Assembly: GCF_003345255.1 (NCBI RefSeq) | Contig: NZ_CP029331.1 | Location: forward strand, 2,728,001-2,792,000 | DNA from: Pseudothauera hydrothermalis | Lineage (GTDB): Bacteria > Pseudomonadota > Gammaproteobacteria > Burkholderiales > Rhodocyclaceae | Length of the DNA stretch: 64,000 nt | Direction of reading: 5' to 3' | Translations under genes and position numbers: made by a program | Shown here: in pieces, positions 35,085-42,960 of the stretch | Layout of the letters: every line of letters starts with the position of its first letter | How positions within the stretch are numbered: position 1 is the first letter of the stretch | Notes under the pieces: generated by a model | Seen by the model: only the letters and a program-made list of their open reading frames with translations | Databases searched by the model: none | Told to the model about the DNA's origin: nothing

Positions 35085-35707
35085 GCGTAGGCCCCCAGGT
35101 CGAGCACCTTTGGCGCGCGCGCAAAGGGCGCTTCCTGGTGCGTGGTGAGCACCACCATGCCACCGGCCGCGCAATGCTCTGATAACACGCCAGCCAGCTC
35201 GGCCACCGCCTTCACATCGAGCGCGGTAAACGGTTCGTCCAGCACCCATAGCGGGCGATGGGCGGACAGGAACAGACGGGCCAGCCCCACCCGGCGGCGC
35301 TGCCCTTGAGACAGCACACGGGCCGGTAGGTCGAGCTGATCCGCCAAGCCGATACGCTCCAGGGCGTGCTCACAGCGCGCGGGGTCCACATTGCCGTCGC
35401 CAGCGGCCGCGCAGGCAAAGCGCAGGTTTTCTAGCGGGTTCAACAGGTCGTTGAGGGCGGCGGCGTGGCCGAGGTAGAGCAGCGCGCGATGGAAGACGTC
35501 ACGCTCTTGGCGCACCGGTACGCCATGCCAGGTGACCTCACCGGCTTCCGGCCAACTCAGCCCGGTGAGCAGGCGCAACAGACTGGTTTTGCCCACGCCG
35601 TTGGGTCCGGCCACCCGCAACATGTCGCCCGGCCCAAGCGTCAGGGCCAGGCTGCGGAACAACAGGCGGTCGCCCTTGAGGCAGGCGAGATCGGTGGCTT
35701 GCAGCAT
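35078..35707 (-). CDS. ccmA: Cytochrome c biogenesis ATP-binding protein CcmA
   Basis: ATPase of the CcmABC complex, 209 residues. Walker A is GPNGVGKTS (about 34-42), the ABC signature LSQGQRRRVGLAR, Walker B LWVLDEPFTAL and a switch His in LTTHQ. The ATG at 35707 gives the family N terminus; a GTG at 35725 is in frame. It is the first gene of the ccm operon and follows a structured 148-base intergenic sequence after napC. Confidence 0.94.
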   Translation of the reverse strand: MLQATDLACLKGDRLLFRSLALTLGPGDMLRVAGPNGVGKTSLLRLLTGLSWPEAGEVTWHGVPVRQERDVFHRALLYLGHAAALNDLLNPLENLRFACAAAGDGNVDPARCEHALERIGLADQLDLPARVLSQGQRRRVGLARLFLSAHRPLWVLDEPFTALDVKAVAELAGVLSEHCAAGGMVVLTTHQEAPFARAPKVLDLGAYAC

Positions 35708-35735
35708 GGGGCCGGATTGAACCACAGGGACGAGA

Positions 35736-35851
35736 CGGCAGGAAGCCCCGTTTCATTCCTGCCGAACGGGGCGGGCGCCTACCCCCAGGTCGCGGCCAAA
35801 GGCGCGCCGCCTTAGCCGTTAGGCTGTTGACGGCCTGGGGGTCGTGACCTG
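35736..35851 (-). promoter_or_regulatory. Highly structured napC-ccmA intergenic sequence
   Basis: Several helices can form and some exclude each other. CGGCAGGAA (35736-35744) pairs with 35756-35764, while the GCCCCGTT between them (35745-35752) pairs with 35765-35772. ACCCCCAGGTCG (35781-35792) pairs over 12 bp (one GU) with 35831-35842, while its CAGGTC part (35786-35791) can instead pair with GACCTG (35846-35851). Inside are AAGGCG/CGCCTT (35799-35813) and AGCC/GGCT (35814-35825). No U-run follows, so it is not a plain terminator. Attenuator, mRNA-processing or stabilising roles are possible. Confidence 0.5.
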
Positions 35852-35855
35852 CGGC

Positions 35856-36479
35856 TTACTGCTGCGCAGCGGGCGGATGGAACACATCGGGCGCAACCGC
35901 CGGGCGTTCAAGACCAATGTCTTGCTCGATCGGCGGAAGCCCGTGGGCAATGCCCTTGTGGCAGTCGATGCAGGTCTGGCCGGCAGCCAGGCCGCTCTGG
36001 TGGGCTTGGTTGGAGCGACGACCCTGCACCGAGTAGTCGAAATACTCGAAGCTGTGGCAGTTACGGCACTCGCGCGAATCGTTGGCCTTCATGCGTCGCC
36101 ACTCGTTTTGCGCCAAGCGCAGGCGCTCGGCCCGGAATTTTTCCGGCGTGTCGATGGTGCCCATGAGCTTGCCGTAAAGCTCGCGGCTGGCCTGGATCTT
36201 GCGGATCATCTTGGCCCCCCACTCCCTGGGGACATGGCAGTCCGAGCAAATGGCGCGCACACCGGTGCGGTTCTGATAGTGAATGGTGTTGCGGTATTCC
36301 TGGTAAACGTTGGTCTCCATCTCATGGCAGGAGATGCAGAACTTTTCGGTGTTGGTCCATTCCATCACCGTGTTGAAGCCGCCCCAGAAGACGATGCCGG
36401 CCACGAATGAAACCAGGATGGTGCCCAGCCCCAGCGCCCGCAGCTTCTGCCATAGGCTTTTTTTCTTTTCGTCAGTCAT
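35856..36479 (-). CDS. napC: Tetraheme c-type cytochrome NapC (NapC/NirT family)
   Basis: Membrane-anchored quinol dehydrogenase passing electrons to NapAB. The 207 residues have one N-terminal anchor ([18 protein letters not shown]) and four CxxCH heme sites: CISCH, CSDCH, CRNCH and CIDCH. Lys and His axial-ligand regions look intact. It is the last nap gene and is followed by the ccm operon needed to mature it. Confidence 0.95.
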   Translation of the reverse strand: MTDEKKKSLWQKLRALGLGTILVSFVAGIVFWGGFNTVMEWTNTEKFCISCHEMETNVYQEYRNTIHYQNRTGVRAICSDCHVPREWGAKMIRKIQASRELYGKLMGTIDTPEKFRAERLRLAQNEWRRMKANDSRECRNCHSFEYFDYSVQGRRSNQAHQSGLAAGQTCIDCHKGIAHGLPPIEQDIGLERPAVAPDVFHPPAAQQ

Positions 36480-36497
36480 GTCGTTCCCCGTTGCGTC

Positions 36498-36944
36498 TTA
36501 GCGCAGGCCCGCGGCAGGACGGAAGGTGTTGTCCACCAGCGGTTTGGCGTCGGTTTGCGGGACGTGGCACTGCAAACAGAAGTAGCGCCGCGGCGAAATG
36601 TTCGACAACTCGCCGCCGTCGCGGTCCTTGAAATGGGTCAGGCTGACCTTGGTGGCGCCGGTTTCGCGATACCGCGACCAGGCATGGCAATCCATACATT
36701 TGTTGAAATTCAGCGTCACTTCGTAACCGTCGACCTTGTGCGGTACCAACGGCGGCTGCTGCACATAATCGCGCGGCAGCGGCGGGCTGTCGGGCAGCGG
36801 ACGGTAGTTGCCGGGTGCCGGCTCGGGTGCGGCGACATCCGCACCGCGCATGCTGGAGACCGTCTGCGCCGGCGCGGCAGCGCTGGCGCCAACGCCAAGC
36901 ACGGCCACCAGGGACAACACGAGATTACGGGTCTTACGGTTCAT
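36498..36944 (-). CDS. napB: Periplasmic nitrate reductase diheme subunit NapB
   Basis: Diheme c-type electron-transfer subunit of NapAB, 148 residues. It has a cleavable signal (LVLSLVAVLGVGASAAAPAQ), two CxxCH motifs (CMDCH and CLQCH) and family context such as PPLVPHKVDGY. Its ATG overlaps the napH stop as ATGA. Confidence 0.95.
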   Translation of the reverse strand: MNRKTRNLVLSLVAVLGVGASAAAPAQTVSSMRGADVAAPEPAPGNYRPLPDSPPLPRDYVQQPPLVPHKVDGYEVTLNFNKCMDCHAWSRYRETGATKVSLTHFKDRDGGELSNISPRRYFCLQCHVPQTDAKPLVDNTFRPAAGLR

Positions 36945-37861
36945 GACTCGCTCCTGTCAAATCGGGTCGTAATACGAAACACGTCCTTGCTGCACACATC
37001 GACACAGCGGCCACAGGTGGTGCAGTTGCGGTCGAGAATGAGAGGGTGGTCCTGTCCGGCGGCCTTGAGCGCCGGGCGGATGACCTGGGGTTCGGGGCAG
37101 ACCGCGAAGCAGTCCATGCAGTCGTCGCAGCAGCTACGGCCGTTGGCGGCCACGCGCGGCAGCGCAACACCGCCCAGCAGGCTGTAGGCCGCGCCCATCG
37201 GGCACAGGTGGCCGCACCAGCCGCGGCTGGCGATCAAGAGGTCGTACAGGAAAACACCGAGCACGATGCCCCAGGACAGCCCGAAGCCGAAGATCAGCCC
37301 ACGATGCAACATCGACACCGGATTGACCCATTCCCAGACCAGCGTGCCGGTAAGCGCCGCGGCGGCGAGCACAAAGCCCAACAGCCAGTAGCGGGTGCTG
37401 GCGTGCGGCACCTTGCCGCCTTTGATGCCGAGACGACGACGCAGCCAGGCGGCAGCATCGGTGACCATGTTCACCGGACACACCCAGGCGCAAAACGCCC
37501 GACCGCCGACCAACAGGTAGAAAGCCAGCACGATGCCGCCGCCCAGCAGAGCCTCGCGGTAGGGCCAATGTCCGGCCGCAAAGGACTGCGCCAGCAGGAA
37601 CACATCGGTCAGTGGCAACACGCCCAGGGTAAGACTGGACGACAGATTGCCCTTGACGATCCATAGGCCAAACCACGGTCCGGCCAGAAAGAGCGCCAAA
37701 ATGCCCAGTTGCGACAGCCGGCGGGCCAACAGCCATTTGTTGGCGCGCAGCCAGCCTTTTTTTGCCACCGCATCGGCGCCCGGCCGGCTCACCGCCCCCC
37801 GCACCGCGGCACCACGGGTGGCGGGCTGGGCAGGCGCTGTAGGATCGAATACGCCACTCAT
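36941..37861 (-). CDS. napH: Quinol dehydrogenase membrane component NapH
   Basis: A 306-residue membrane protein with four or five hydrophobic segments and ferredoxin-like sites. CAWVCPVNM and GHLCPMGA are the two CxxxCP loops of the family. Two [4Fe-4S] motifs close the protein ([13 protein letters not shown] and [11 protein letters not shown]). With NapG it offers a second quinol-to-Nap route. The ATG at 37861 overlaps the napG stop; GTG at 37870 is in frame. Confidence 0.94.
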   Translation of the reverse strand: MSGVFDPTAPAQPATRGAAVRGAVSRPGADAVAKKGWLRANKWLLARRLSQLGILALFLAGPWFGLWIVKGNLSSSLTLGVLPLTDVFLLAQSFAAGHWPYREALLGGGIVLAFYLLVGGRAFCAWVCPVNMVTDAAAWLRRRLGIKGGKVPHASTRYWLLGFVLAAAALTGTLVWEWVNPVSMLHRGLIFGFGLSWGIVLGVFLYDLLIASRGWCGHLCPMGAAYSLLGGVALPRVAANGRSCCDDCMDCFAVCPEPQVIRPALKAAGQDHPLILDRNCTTCGRCVDVCSKDVFRITTRFDRSES

Positions 37862-38733
37862 GGCTTCCACCCCGAATCCAGTCCGCCCGGTGCATAAGGT
37901 GCCGGTTCCCCGCTACCCGCTTGCTGCGGCACCCTGTTGGTACGCAGGCGGGTGTCGCCATAGGGCTGATCTTCCATGCCGCGTACCGGCAGTTCCACCT
38001 GATCGCCGATCAACGAGCGCCCGAAAGCCTCGCGCTCTTCCCAGCCCTTGCGGTAGTGCTCGGCGGTCGAACCCTTGGCAAGGTGGATGGGCAGCACCTT
38101 GATCGCCGCCTCGCCCGGCAGCACACAAGCCTTTTCGCACTTGCCGCAGCCGGTGCAGTGCTCGGAATGCACGGTGGGCAGGAACATGGCATGGCGATCC
38201 GAGCGCGGATTGTGGATCACCTCCAAGGTGATCGCCTTATCGATCACCGGGCAGACGCGATAGCACACGTCGCAGCGCAGGCCAAGGTAGTTCAGGCAGG
38301 TTTCCTGGTCGATCAGCACCGCCAGGCCCATGCGTGCGTTCCCGATTTCGGTGAGACTGCGGTCGAGCGCACCGGTCGGACAGGCCGCCACACAGGGAAT
38401 GTCCTCGCACATTTCGCAAGGAATGCTGCGGGCGTTGAAATACGGGGTACCGGTGGCGACGCCATCGCCCAGTTCGGCGAGCTTGAGTGTGTCGTAAGGA
38501 CAGTCGCGTACACACAGGCCGCAGCGCACACAGGCGGCAAGAAAATCCGCTTCCGCCAAGGCGCCGGGCGGGCGCAGCGCGGTCGCCGGCAGAGCGCTGG
38601 CCTGGCGGGCATAGAGACCAACGCCGAGCGACAACAAGCCGGCGCTGCCTGCCACCCCGGCCACTTCCCGCAGGAAGCGGCGGCGAGGCGGGGCTTTCAT
38701 CGCTTCGGCACGCTGGGTTTGTGGGTCGCTCAT
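37858..38733 (-). CDS. napG: Ferredoxin-type protein NapG
   Basis: A 291-residue Fe-S protein exported by Tat ([10 protein letters not shown] at about 17-26). Four [4Fe-4S] cysteine groups are visible: [43 protein letters not shown] and [11 protein letters not shown]. It works with NapH in electron delivery. It starts 145 bases after napA, with a palindrome and a stem-loop in the gap. Confidence 0.94.
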   Translation of the reverse strand: MSDPQTQRAEAMKAPPRRRFLREVAGVAGSAGLLSLGVGLYARQASALPATALRPPGALAEADFLAACVRCGLCVRDCPYDTLKLAELGDGVATGTPYFNARSIPCEMCEDIPCVAACPTGALDRSLTEIGNARMGLAVLIDQETCLNYLGLRCDVCYRVCPVIDKAITLEVIHNPRSDRHAMFLPTVHSEHCTGCGKCEKACVLPGEAAIKVLPIHLAKGSTAEHYRKGWEEREAFGRSLIGDQVELPVRGMEDQPYGDTRLRTNRVPQQAGSGEPAPYAPGGLDSGWKP

Positions 38734-38757
38734 GATGGCAGTCGCTTCATTTGCTCA

Positions 38758-38772
38758 TTGACATGCGGTCAA
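38758..38772. promoter_or_regulatory. TTGAC-N5-GTCAA palindrome upstream of napG
   Basis: Half-sites resemble FNR/DNR boxes, but the spacer is five bases instead of four, so it may be a variant Crp/Fnr-family site or chance. It lies 25 bases before the napG ATG. Confidence 0.3.
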
Positions 38773-38830
38773 AAATCTCCGGGCGAAACCGGTGCGGTGC
38801 ACCGGGCCGACCGGCGGCGTCGCCTGGATT

Positions 38831-38872
38831 GCGCTGGGGCGGGCGCAAACCGCTCAGCCCGCCCGGCAGCGC
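38831..38872 (-). other. Intercistronic stem-loop after napA
   Basis: Six outer base pairs (GCGCTG/CAGCGC) and eight inner (GGGCGGGC/GCCCGCCC), with a two-base bulge on one side and a 12-base loop. It begins seven bases after the napA stop codon. No U-run follows, so 3'-end protection or processing of napFDA mRNA is likelier than termination. Confidence 0.6.
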
Positions 38873-38878
38873 CGACCG

Positions 38879-41434
38879 TTACGCCTTCATCACCTTCACC
38901 GCGCACTTCTTGAAGTCGGTTTCTTTTGAGATCGGGCAGGTGGCATCCAGCGTGAGTTTGTTCACCAGCCGGCCTTCGTCGAAGAAAGGCACAAAGATCA
39001 ACCCCTTGGGCGGCTTGTTGCGCCCGCGGGTCTCCAGGCGGGCGACGATTTCACCGCGGCGGGAAGCCACCTTGACCGCCATGCCGCGTTGCAGGCCACG
39101 CTTGGCGGCATCGTCCGGATGCATGAAAACCTGCGCCTCGGGCACCGAGCGGTGCAGTTCCGGTACCCGGCGGGTCATCGAGCCGGTGTGCCAGTGTTCC
39201 AACACACGCCCGGTGCATAGCCAAAGGTCATATTCCTGATCCGGCTTCTCCGGCGGGTCCTGGTAAGGCAGCGCAAAAATCACCGCCTTGCCGTCTTTGT
39301 GACCATAAAATTTCACGCCTTCACCGGCCTTCACATAGGGGTCGTAGCCTTCGCGGAAGCGCCACAGGGTTTCCTTGCCCTCGACCACCGGCCAGCGCAG
39401 GCCACGCGCCTTGTGATAGACATCGAAGTCAGCCAGGTCGTGGCCATGGCCACGGCCGAACTTGGCGTATTCCTCGAACAGCCCTTTCTGCAGATAAAAG
39501 CCAAGCTCCCTGGATTCATCGTTCATGTAGCCGGCGATCGCATGGCCGTTGGCTTTCTCCACGTCGGCGAGCGGGTATTTATCGACCACGCCGTTCTTGT
39601 AGAGCACATCGAACAGCGTCTTGCCTTTGTATTCCGGCTTCTTGGCGAGCAGCTCGGCCGGCCACACTTCCTCCACCTTGAAGCGCTTGGAAAATTCGAT
39701 GTACTGCCACAGATCGCTCTTGGCCTCGCCCGGCGGGGAGACCTGCTGGCGCCAGAACTGGGTACGGCGCTCGGCGTTGCCGTAGGCGCCTTCCTTCTCC
39801 ATCCACATCGCCGAAGGCAGGATGAGATCGGCCGACAGCGCCGAGACGGTGGGATACACGTCCGAGACGACGACAAAAGCTTCCGGGTTGCGCCAGCCGG
39901 GGTAGATTTCATCGTTGATGTTGGGGCCGGCCTGCATATTGTTGGTGGTAGTGGTCCAGTAGCACTTGAGCTTGCCGTCTTTGAGCGCACGGCTTTGCGC
40001 CACCGCGTGCAGACCCACTTTGGCCGGCAGCGTGCCTTCGGGCAGTTGCCAGATTTCCTCGCTGATCGCACGGTGCATCGGATTGGTTACCACCATATCG
40101 GCCGGCAGGCGGTGGGCGAAGGTGCCCACCTCACGTGCGGTACCGCAGGCCGAGGGCTGACCGGTGAGCGAAAACGGCCCATTGCCCGGTTCGCTGATCT
40201 TGCCCACCAGGAGGTGGACGTTGTAGATCATGTTGTTCACCCAGGTGCCGCGGGTATGCTGGTTGAAGCCCATGGTCCAGAACGAGGTGATCTTCTTGTT
40301 CGGGTCGGCATACAGCTTGGCCAAGCGCTCCAGCCGCTCGGCCGGCACGCCGGACAGCTTGGAAACCTTCTCCAGGGTGTATTCGGAGACGAACTTGGCA
40401 AATTCCTCGAAGCTGCTGTCCTTGGCCGCGCCGGTGTCGCCCTTGGGTTTGCCATCGGCGCCGGGATAGCCGTTGCTGGTAGCCGCAGCTTCCAGCGGAT
40501 GGTTGGGCCGCAGACCGTAGCCGATATCGGTTTCGCCGATCTTGAACTTGACGTTCTTGGCGACGAAATCCTTGTTCACCTTGTTGTGGCTGATGATGTA
40601 GTGACAGATGTAGTTGAGGATGGCCAGGTCGGTTTGCGGGACGAAGATCATCGGGTTGTCGGCCAGCTCGAAAGAGCGGTGCTCGAAAGTCGACAGCACA
40701 TGCACTTCGCAACCGGGGTGACTCAAGCGGCGGTCGGTGATGCGGCTCCACAAAATCGGGTGCATCTCGGCCATGTTGCTGCCCCACAGCACGAAGGCGT
40801 CGGCATTCTCGATGTCGTCATAGCAGCCCATCGGCTCGTCGATGCCAAAGGTGCGCATGAAGCCGGCCACCGCCGAGGCCATGCAATGACGGGCGTTCGG
40901 GTCGATGTTGTTGGTACGGAAACCGGCCTTGTACAGCTTGGCCGCGGCGTAGCCTTCCCAAATGGTCCATTGGCCGGAGCCGAACATGGCCACCGAGTCC
41001 GGGCCGTGTTCCTTGATCGCGGCCTTCCACTTTTCTTCCATGATGTCGAAGGCCTGCTTCCAGGTGATCGGCGTGAACTCGCCGTTTTTGTCGTACTTGC
41101 CGTTTTTCATGCGCAGCAGCGGACGGGTGAGCCGGTCCTCGCCGTACATGATCTTGGACAGAAAGTAACCCTTGATGCAGTTGATGCCGCGATTGACCGG
41201 CGAATCCGGGTCGCCCTGGGTGGCCACCACCCGGCCGTTTTGCACACCCACCAGCACCGAACAGCCCACGCCACAGAAGCGACAGACTCCCTTGTCCCAG
41301 CGCACCTTGGTGGCCCCGGTTCCGTTCGGTTGCGCTGCCTGGGTCACCAGTGGAATACCGCCAATGCCCGCCGATGCCGCCGCGGCCGCAACCGCATTGG
41401 ACTTGATGAATGCGCGTCGATCCATGTTCGTCAT
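38879..41434 (-). CDS. napA: Periplasmic nitrate reductase catalytic subunit NapA
   Basis: Molybdopterin (bis-MGD) enzyme reducing nitrate to nitrite in the periplasm. The 851 residues start with a Tat signal ([17 protein letters not shown]), then the [4Fe-4S] motif [13 protein letters not shown] and, later in the domain, the Mo-ligand Cys in [23 protein letters not shown] is a family motif. Two starts are possible: ATG at 41434, one base after AGGAGG, and ATG at 41425, ten bases after it; the second has the better spacing. The end is followed by a strong stem-loop. Confidence 0.97.
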   Translation of the reverse strand: MTNMDRRAFIKSNAVAAAAASAGIGGIPLVTQAAQPNGTGATKVRWDKGVCRFCGVGCSVLVGVQNGRVVATQGDPDSPVNRGINCIKGYFLSKIMYGEDRLTRPLLRMKNGKYDKNGEFTPITWKQAFDIMEEKWKAAIKEHGPDSVAMFGSGQWTIWEGYAAAKLYKAGFRTNNIDPNARHCMASAVAGFMRTFGIDEPMGCYDDIENADAFVLWGSNMAEMHPILWSRITDRRLSHPGCEVHVLSTFEHRSFELADNPMIFVPQTDLAILNYICHYIISHNKVNKDFVAKNVKFKIGETDIGYGLRPNHPLEAAATSNGYPGADGKPKGDTGAAKDSSFEEFAKFVSEYTLEKVSKLSGVPAERLERLAKLYADPNKKITSFWTMGFNQHTRGTWVNNMIYNVHLLVGKISEPGNGPFSLTGQPSACGTAREVGTFAHRLPADMVVTNPMHRAISEEIWQLPEGTLPAKVGLHAVAQSRALKDGKLKCYWTTTTNNMQAGPNINDEIYPGWRNPEAFVVVSDVYPTVSALSADLILPSAMWMEKEGAYGNAERRTQFWRQQVSPPGEAKSDLWQYIEFSKRFKVEEVWPAELLAKKPEYKGKTLFDVLYKNGVVDKYPLADVEKANGHAIAGYMNDESRELGFYLQKGLFEEYAKFGRGHGHDLADFDVYHKARGLRWPVVEGKETLWRFREGYDPYVKAGEGVKFYGHKDGKAVIFALPYQDPPEKPDQEYDLWLCTGRVLEHWHTGSMTRRVPELHRSVPEAQVFMHPDDAAKRGLQRGMAVKVASRRGEIVARLETRGRNKPPKGLIFVPFFDEGRLVNKLTLDATCPISKETDFKKCAVKVMKA

Positions 41435-41685
41435 GCCTCCTGTAATTCAAGACCTTCGTCGGTGTACTCAAAGGCGAGGGTCACGCTGAGCGCATGCTCG
41501 GCCATGCTCACCGCCAGAATCGAATCGGTGACCGCGTAGCCCTCGCCGTCTTCAACGCTCACCACCATGCGGCCGCTCCGCTCGCAGCAGGCATGCACCT
41601 GCACGCCAGGAATGCCGCGATAACGCTCTTGTAGCGACACAAAGTGTTCCGGCTTGGCGCGAACCACCAGGCTTGCGATCTTCAT
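41431..41685 (-). CDS. napD: NapA maturation chaperone NapD
   Basis: An 84-residue cytoplasmic chaperone that binds the NapA Tat signal. The N-terminal [13 protein letters not shown] and ferredoxin-like beta-alpha-beta pattern match NapD. Start ATG at 41685 overlaps napF, and its stop overlaps the first napA ATG. Confidence 0.92.
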   Translation of the reverse strand: MKIASLVVRAKPEHFVSLQERYRGIPGVQVHACCERSGRMVVSVEDGEGYAVTDSILAVSMAEHALSVTLAFEYTDEGLELQEA

Positions 41686-42197
41686 CCCTCGTTCTCCATT
41701 GCAATGGCCCCTGCCGGGCAAGGTGCCACACAGGCGCCGCATCCAGTGCACGCCGCGGCATCGAGCGCTGGCAGCGCCACGCCGCCCAGACGCGGGCGAA
41801 AACGAATCGCCGAGTGTGGGCAGCATTCGCCACACACGCGGCACTCCACGCCCTGCCGAGCCAGACAGGTTTCGCCGACCGCGGCTTTCAGCGCCCAGGG
41901 CGCGCGGCCTTCGGTGCGCTTCAGGGCAGCCGGCTGGCAGCGGTCAACACACGCGCCACAGAAGCTGCATTCGCCACGGGAAAAATCGATCACCGGGTAA
42001 CCGCCATCGCCATGCACGACGATTGCGGAGGGACAGGCCAGCACGCAGGCATCGCAACGGGTGCAACGCGCAACGAACGCTTCTTCGTCCACCGCCCAGG
42101 GCGGGCGCAGGCCAGGCAGGACGGTACGCAGACGGCCGCGCAGGAAGCCCCGACGCGACAGAGATGCGGTTTCCACGGCAATCCCCATGACGCTCAT
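41682..42197 (-). CDS. napF: Ferredoxin-type protein NapF
   Basis: A cytoplasmic Fe-S protein of about 171 residues, thought to act in NapA maturation. SRRGFLRGR is the family N terminus, followed by cysteine groups CTRCDACVLACP, CSFCGACVDRC, CRVCGECCP and CTGCGACVAPCP. Possible ATGs lie at 42233, 42197 and 42188. The first lies on the FNR-like box, so 42197 or 42188 is preferred. It is the first gene of the nap operon. Confidence 0.92.
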   Translation of the reverse strand: MSVMGIAVETASLSRRGFLRGRLRTVLPGLRPPWAVDEEAFVARCTRCDACVLACPSAIVVHGDGGYPVIDFSRGECSFCGACVDRCQPAALKRTEGRAPWALKAAVGETCLARQGVECRVCGECCPHSAIRFRPRLGGVALPALDAAACTGCGACVAPCPAGAIAMENEG

Positions 42198-42232
42198 GGG
42201 GACATGTTGCGCCGCCGGGTTGGGCCCGGTCA

Positions 42233-42246
42233 TTGACAGCAATCAA
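42233..42246 (-). promoter_or_regulatory. FNR-like box upstream of napF
   Basis: TTGAC-AGCA-ATCAA differs from the TTGAT-N4-ATCAA consensus at one base. Its centre is about 42 bases upstream of 42198, so a class II FNR promoter would start transcription at or near the napF start codon. A weak -10 (CAACAT on the minus strand, 42204-42209) fits. Confidence 0.6.
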
Positions 42247-42265
42247 GTTGCGAACGAGTCGCAAC
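42247..42265. repeat. 7-bp inverted repeat between narL and napF
   Basis: GTTGCGA and TCGCAAC flank five bases, directly next to the FNR-like box and about 42 bases after the narL stop. It may be a regulator site or the stem of a weak narXL terminator. Confidence 0.45.
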
Positions 42266-42306
42266 TGGACTGCCGACGGGCCTCAGACGGTGGCCCGGAA
42301 GAATGC

Positions 42307-42960
42307 TCAATCGCCGGCGCGCAGGCGTTCCACCGCCCACACTGCGGCTTCCACCCGCGAGCGCAGGCCGAGCTTGCGCAGGATGTGCTTGACGTGCACC
42401 TTGACCGTGCCTTCGGCGATATCCAGCTCGCGCCCGATCAGCTTGTTCGACAGGCCACTGGCGATCAACTCCAGAATGCGCCGTTCCTGTTCGGTGAGGC
42501 CGGCTTCGGCAACGGTGTCCGGGCGGCGCTCGGCGCGCAGCGCGGCGGCCAGACAATGGGTCAGCTTGTCGCTTACCACCACCCGCCCGGCGGCGGCGTT
42601 GCGCAGCGCTTCGAGCATCTCCTCGGGCTCCATGTCCTTCAAAAGATACCCGTCGGCCCCGCCGCGCAGCGCGGCGACCAGGTCGTCGCCATGGTCGGAG
42701 ACGGTGATCATCACCACGCGGGTGTCGAGCTTCGCCTCGCGCACCCCGCGCAAGACCTGCAGCCCGGAAAGGTCCTTCATGTTGAGGTCGAGCAGCAGCA
42801 GATCGGGCTGCAGCGCGCAGGCGAGCGCCAGCCCCTCCTCGCCACAGGCGGCCTCGCCGATCAGGCGAAATTCGGGCAGCGTTTGCAGCAATTGGGACAG
42901 CCCTTTACGGAACAAGGGGTGGTCGTCGACGATGACGACTCGGCAGACGGTTTCATTCAT
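42307..42960 (-). CDS. narL: Nitrate/nitrite response regulator NarL
   Basis: A 217-residue NarL/FixJ regulator. The receiver domain shows VVIVDDHPLFRKGL, the phosphoacceptor Asp in LLLLDLNMKD, and Lys in YLLKDMEPEEM. The LuxR-type helix-turn-helix is LTEQERRILELIASGLSNKLIGRELDIAEGTVKVHVKHIL in outline. Start ATG overlaps the narX stop as ATGA. Position directly upstream of napF implies control of nap; NarL-like sites upstream of narX imply autoregulation (inference). Confidence 0.93.
   Translation of the reverse strand: MNETVCRVVIVDDHPLFRKGLSQLLQTLPEFRLIGEAACGEEGLALACALQPDLLLLDLNMKDLSGLQVLRGVREAKLDTRVVMITVSDHGDDLVAALRGGADGYLLKDMEPEEMLEALRNAAAGRVVVSDKLTHCLAAALRAERRPDTVAEAGLTEQERRILELIASGLSNKLIGRELDIAEGTVKVHVKHILRKLGLRSRVEAAVWAVERLRAGD

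Noticed and set aside
35736-35772. H-type pseudoknot formed by both interlocked stems at once
   Set aside because: The connecting loops would be zero, three and zero bases long, which cannot span stems of eight and nine pairs. The stems are treated as alternatives.
39299-41539. 746-codon open frame on the plus strand
   Set aside because: Exactly antisense to napA; the translation resembles no protein family.
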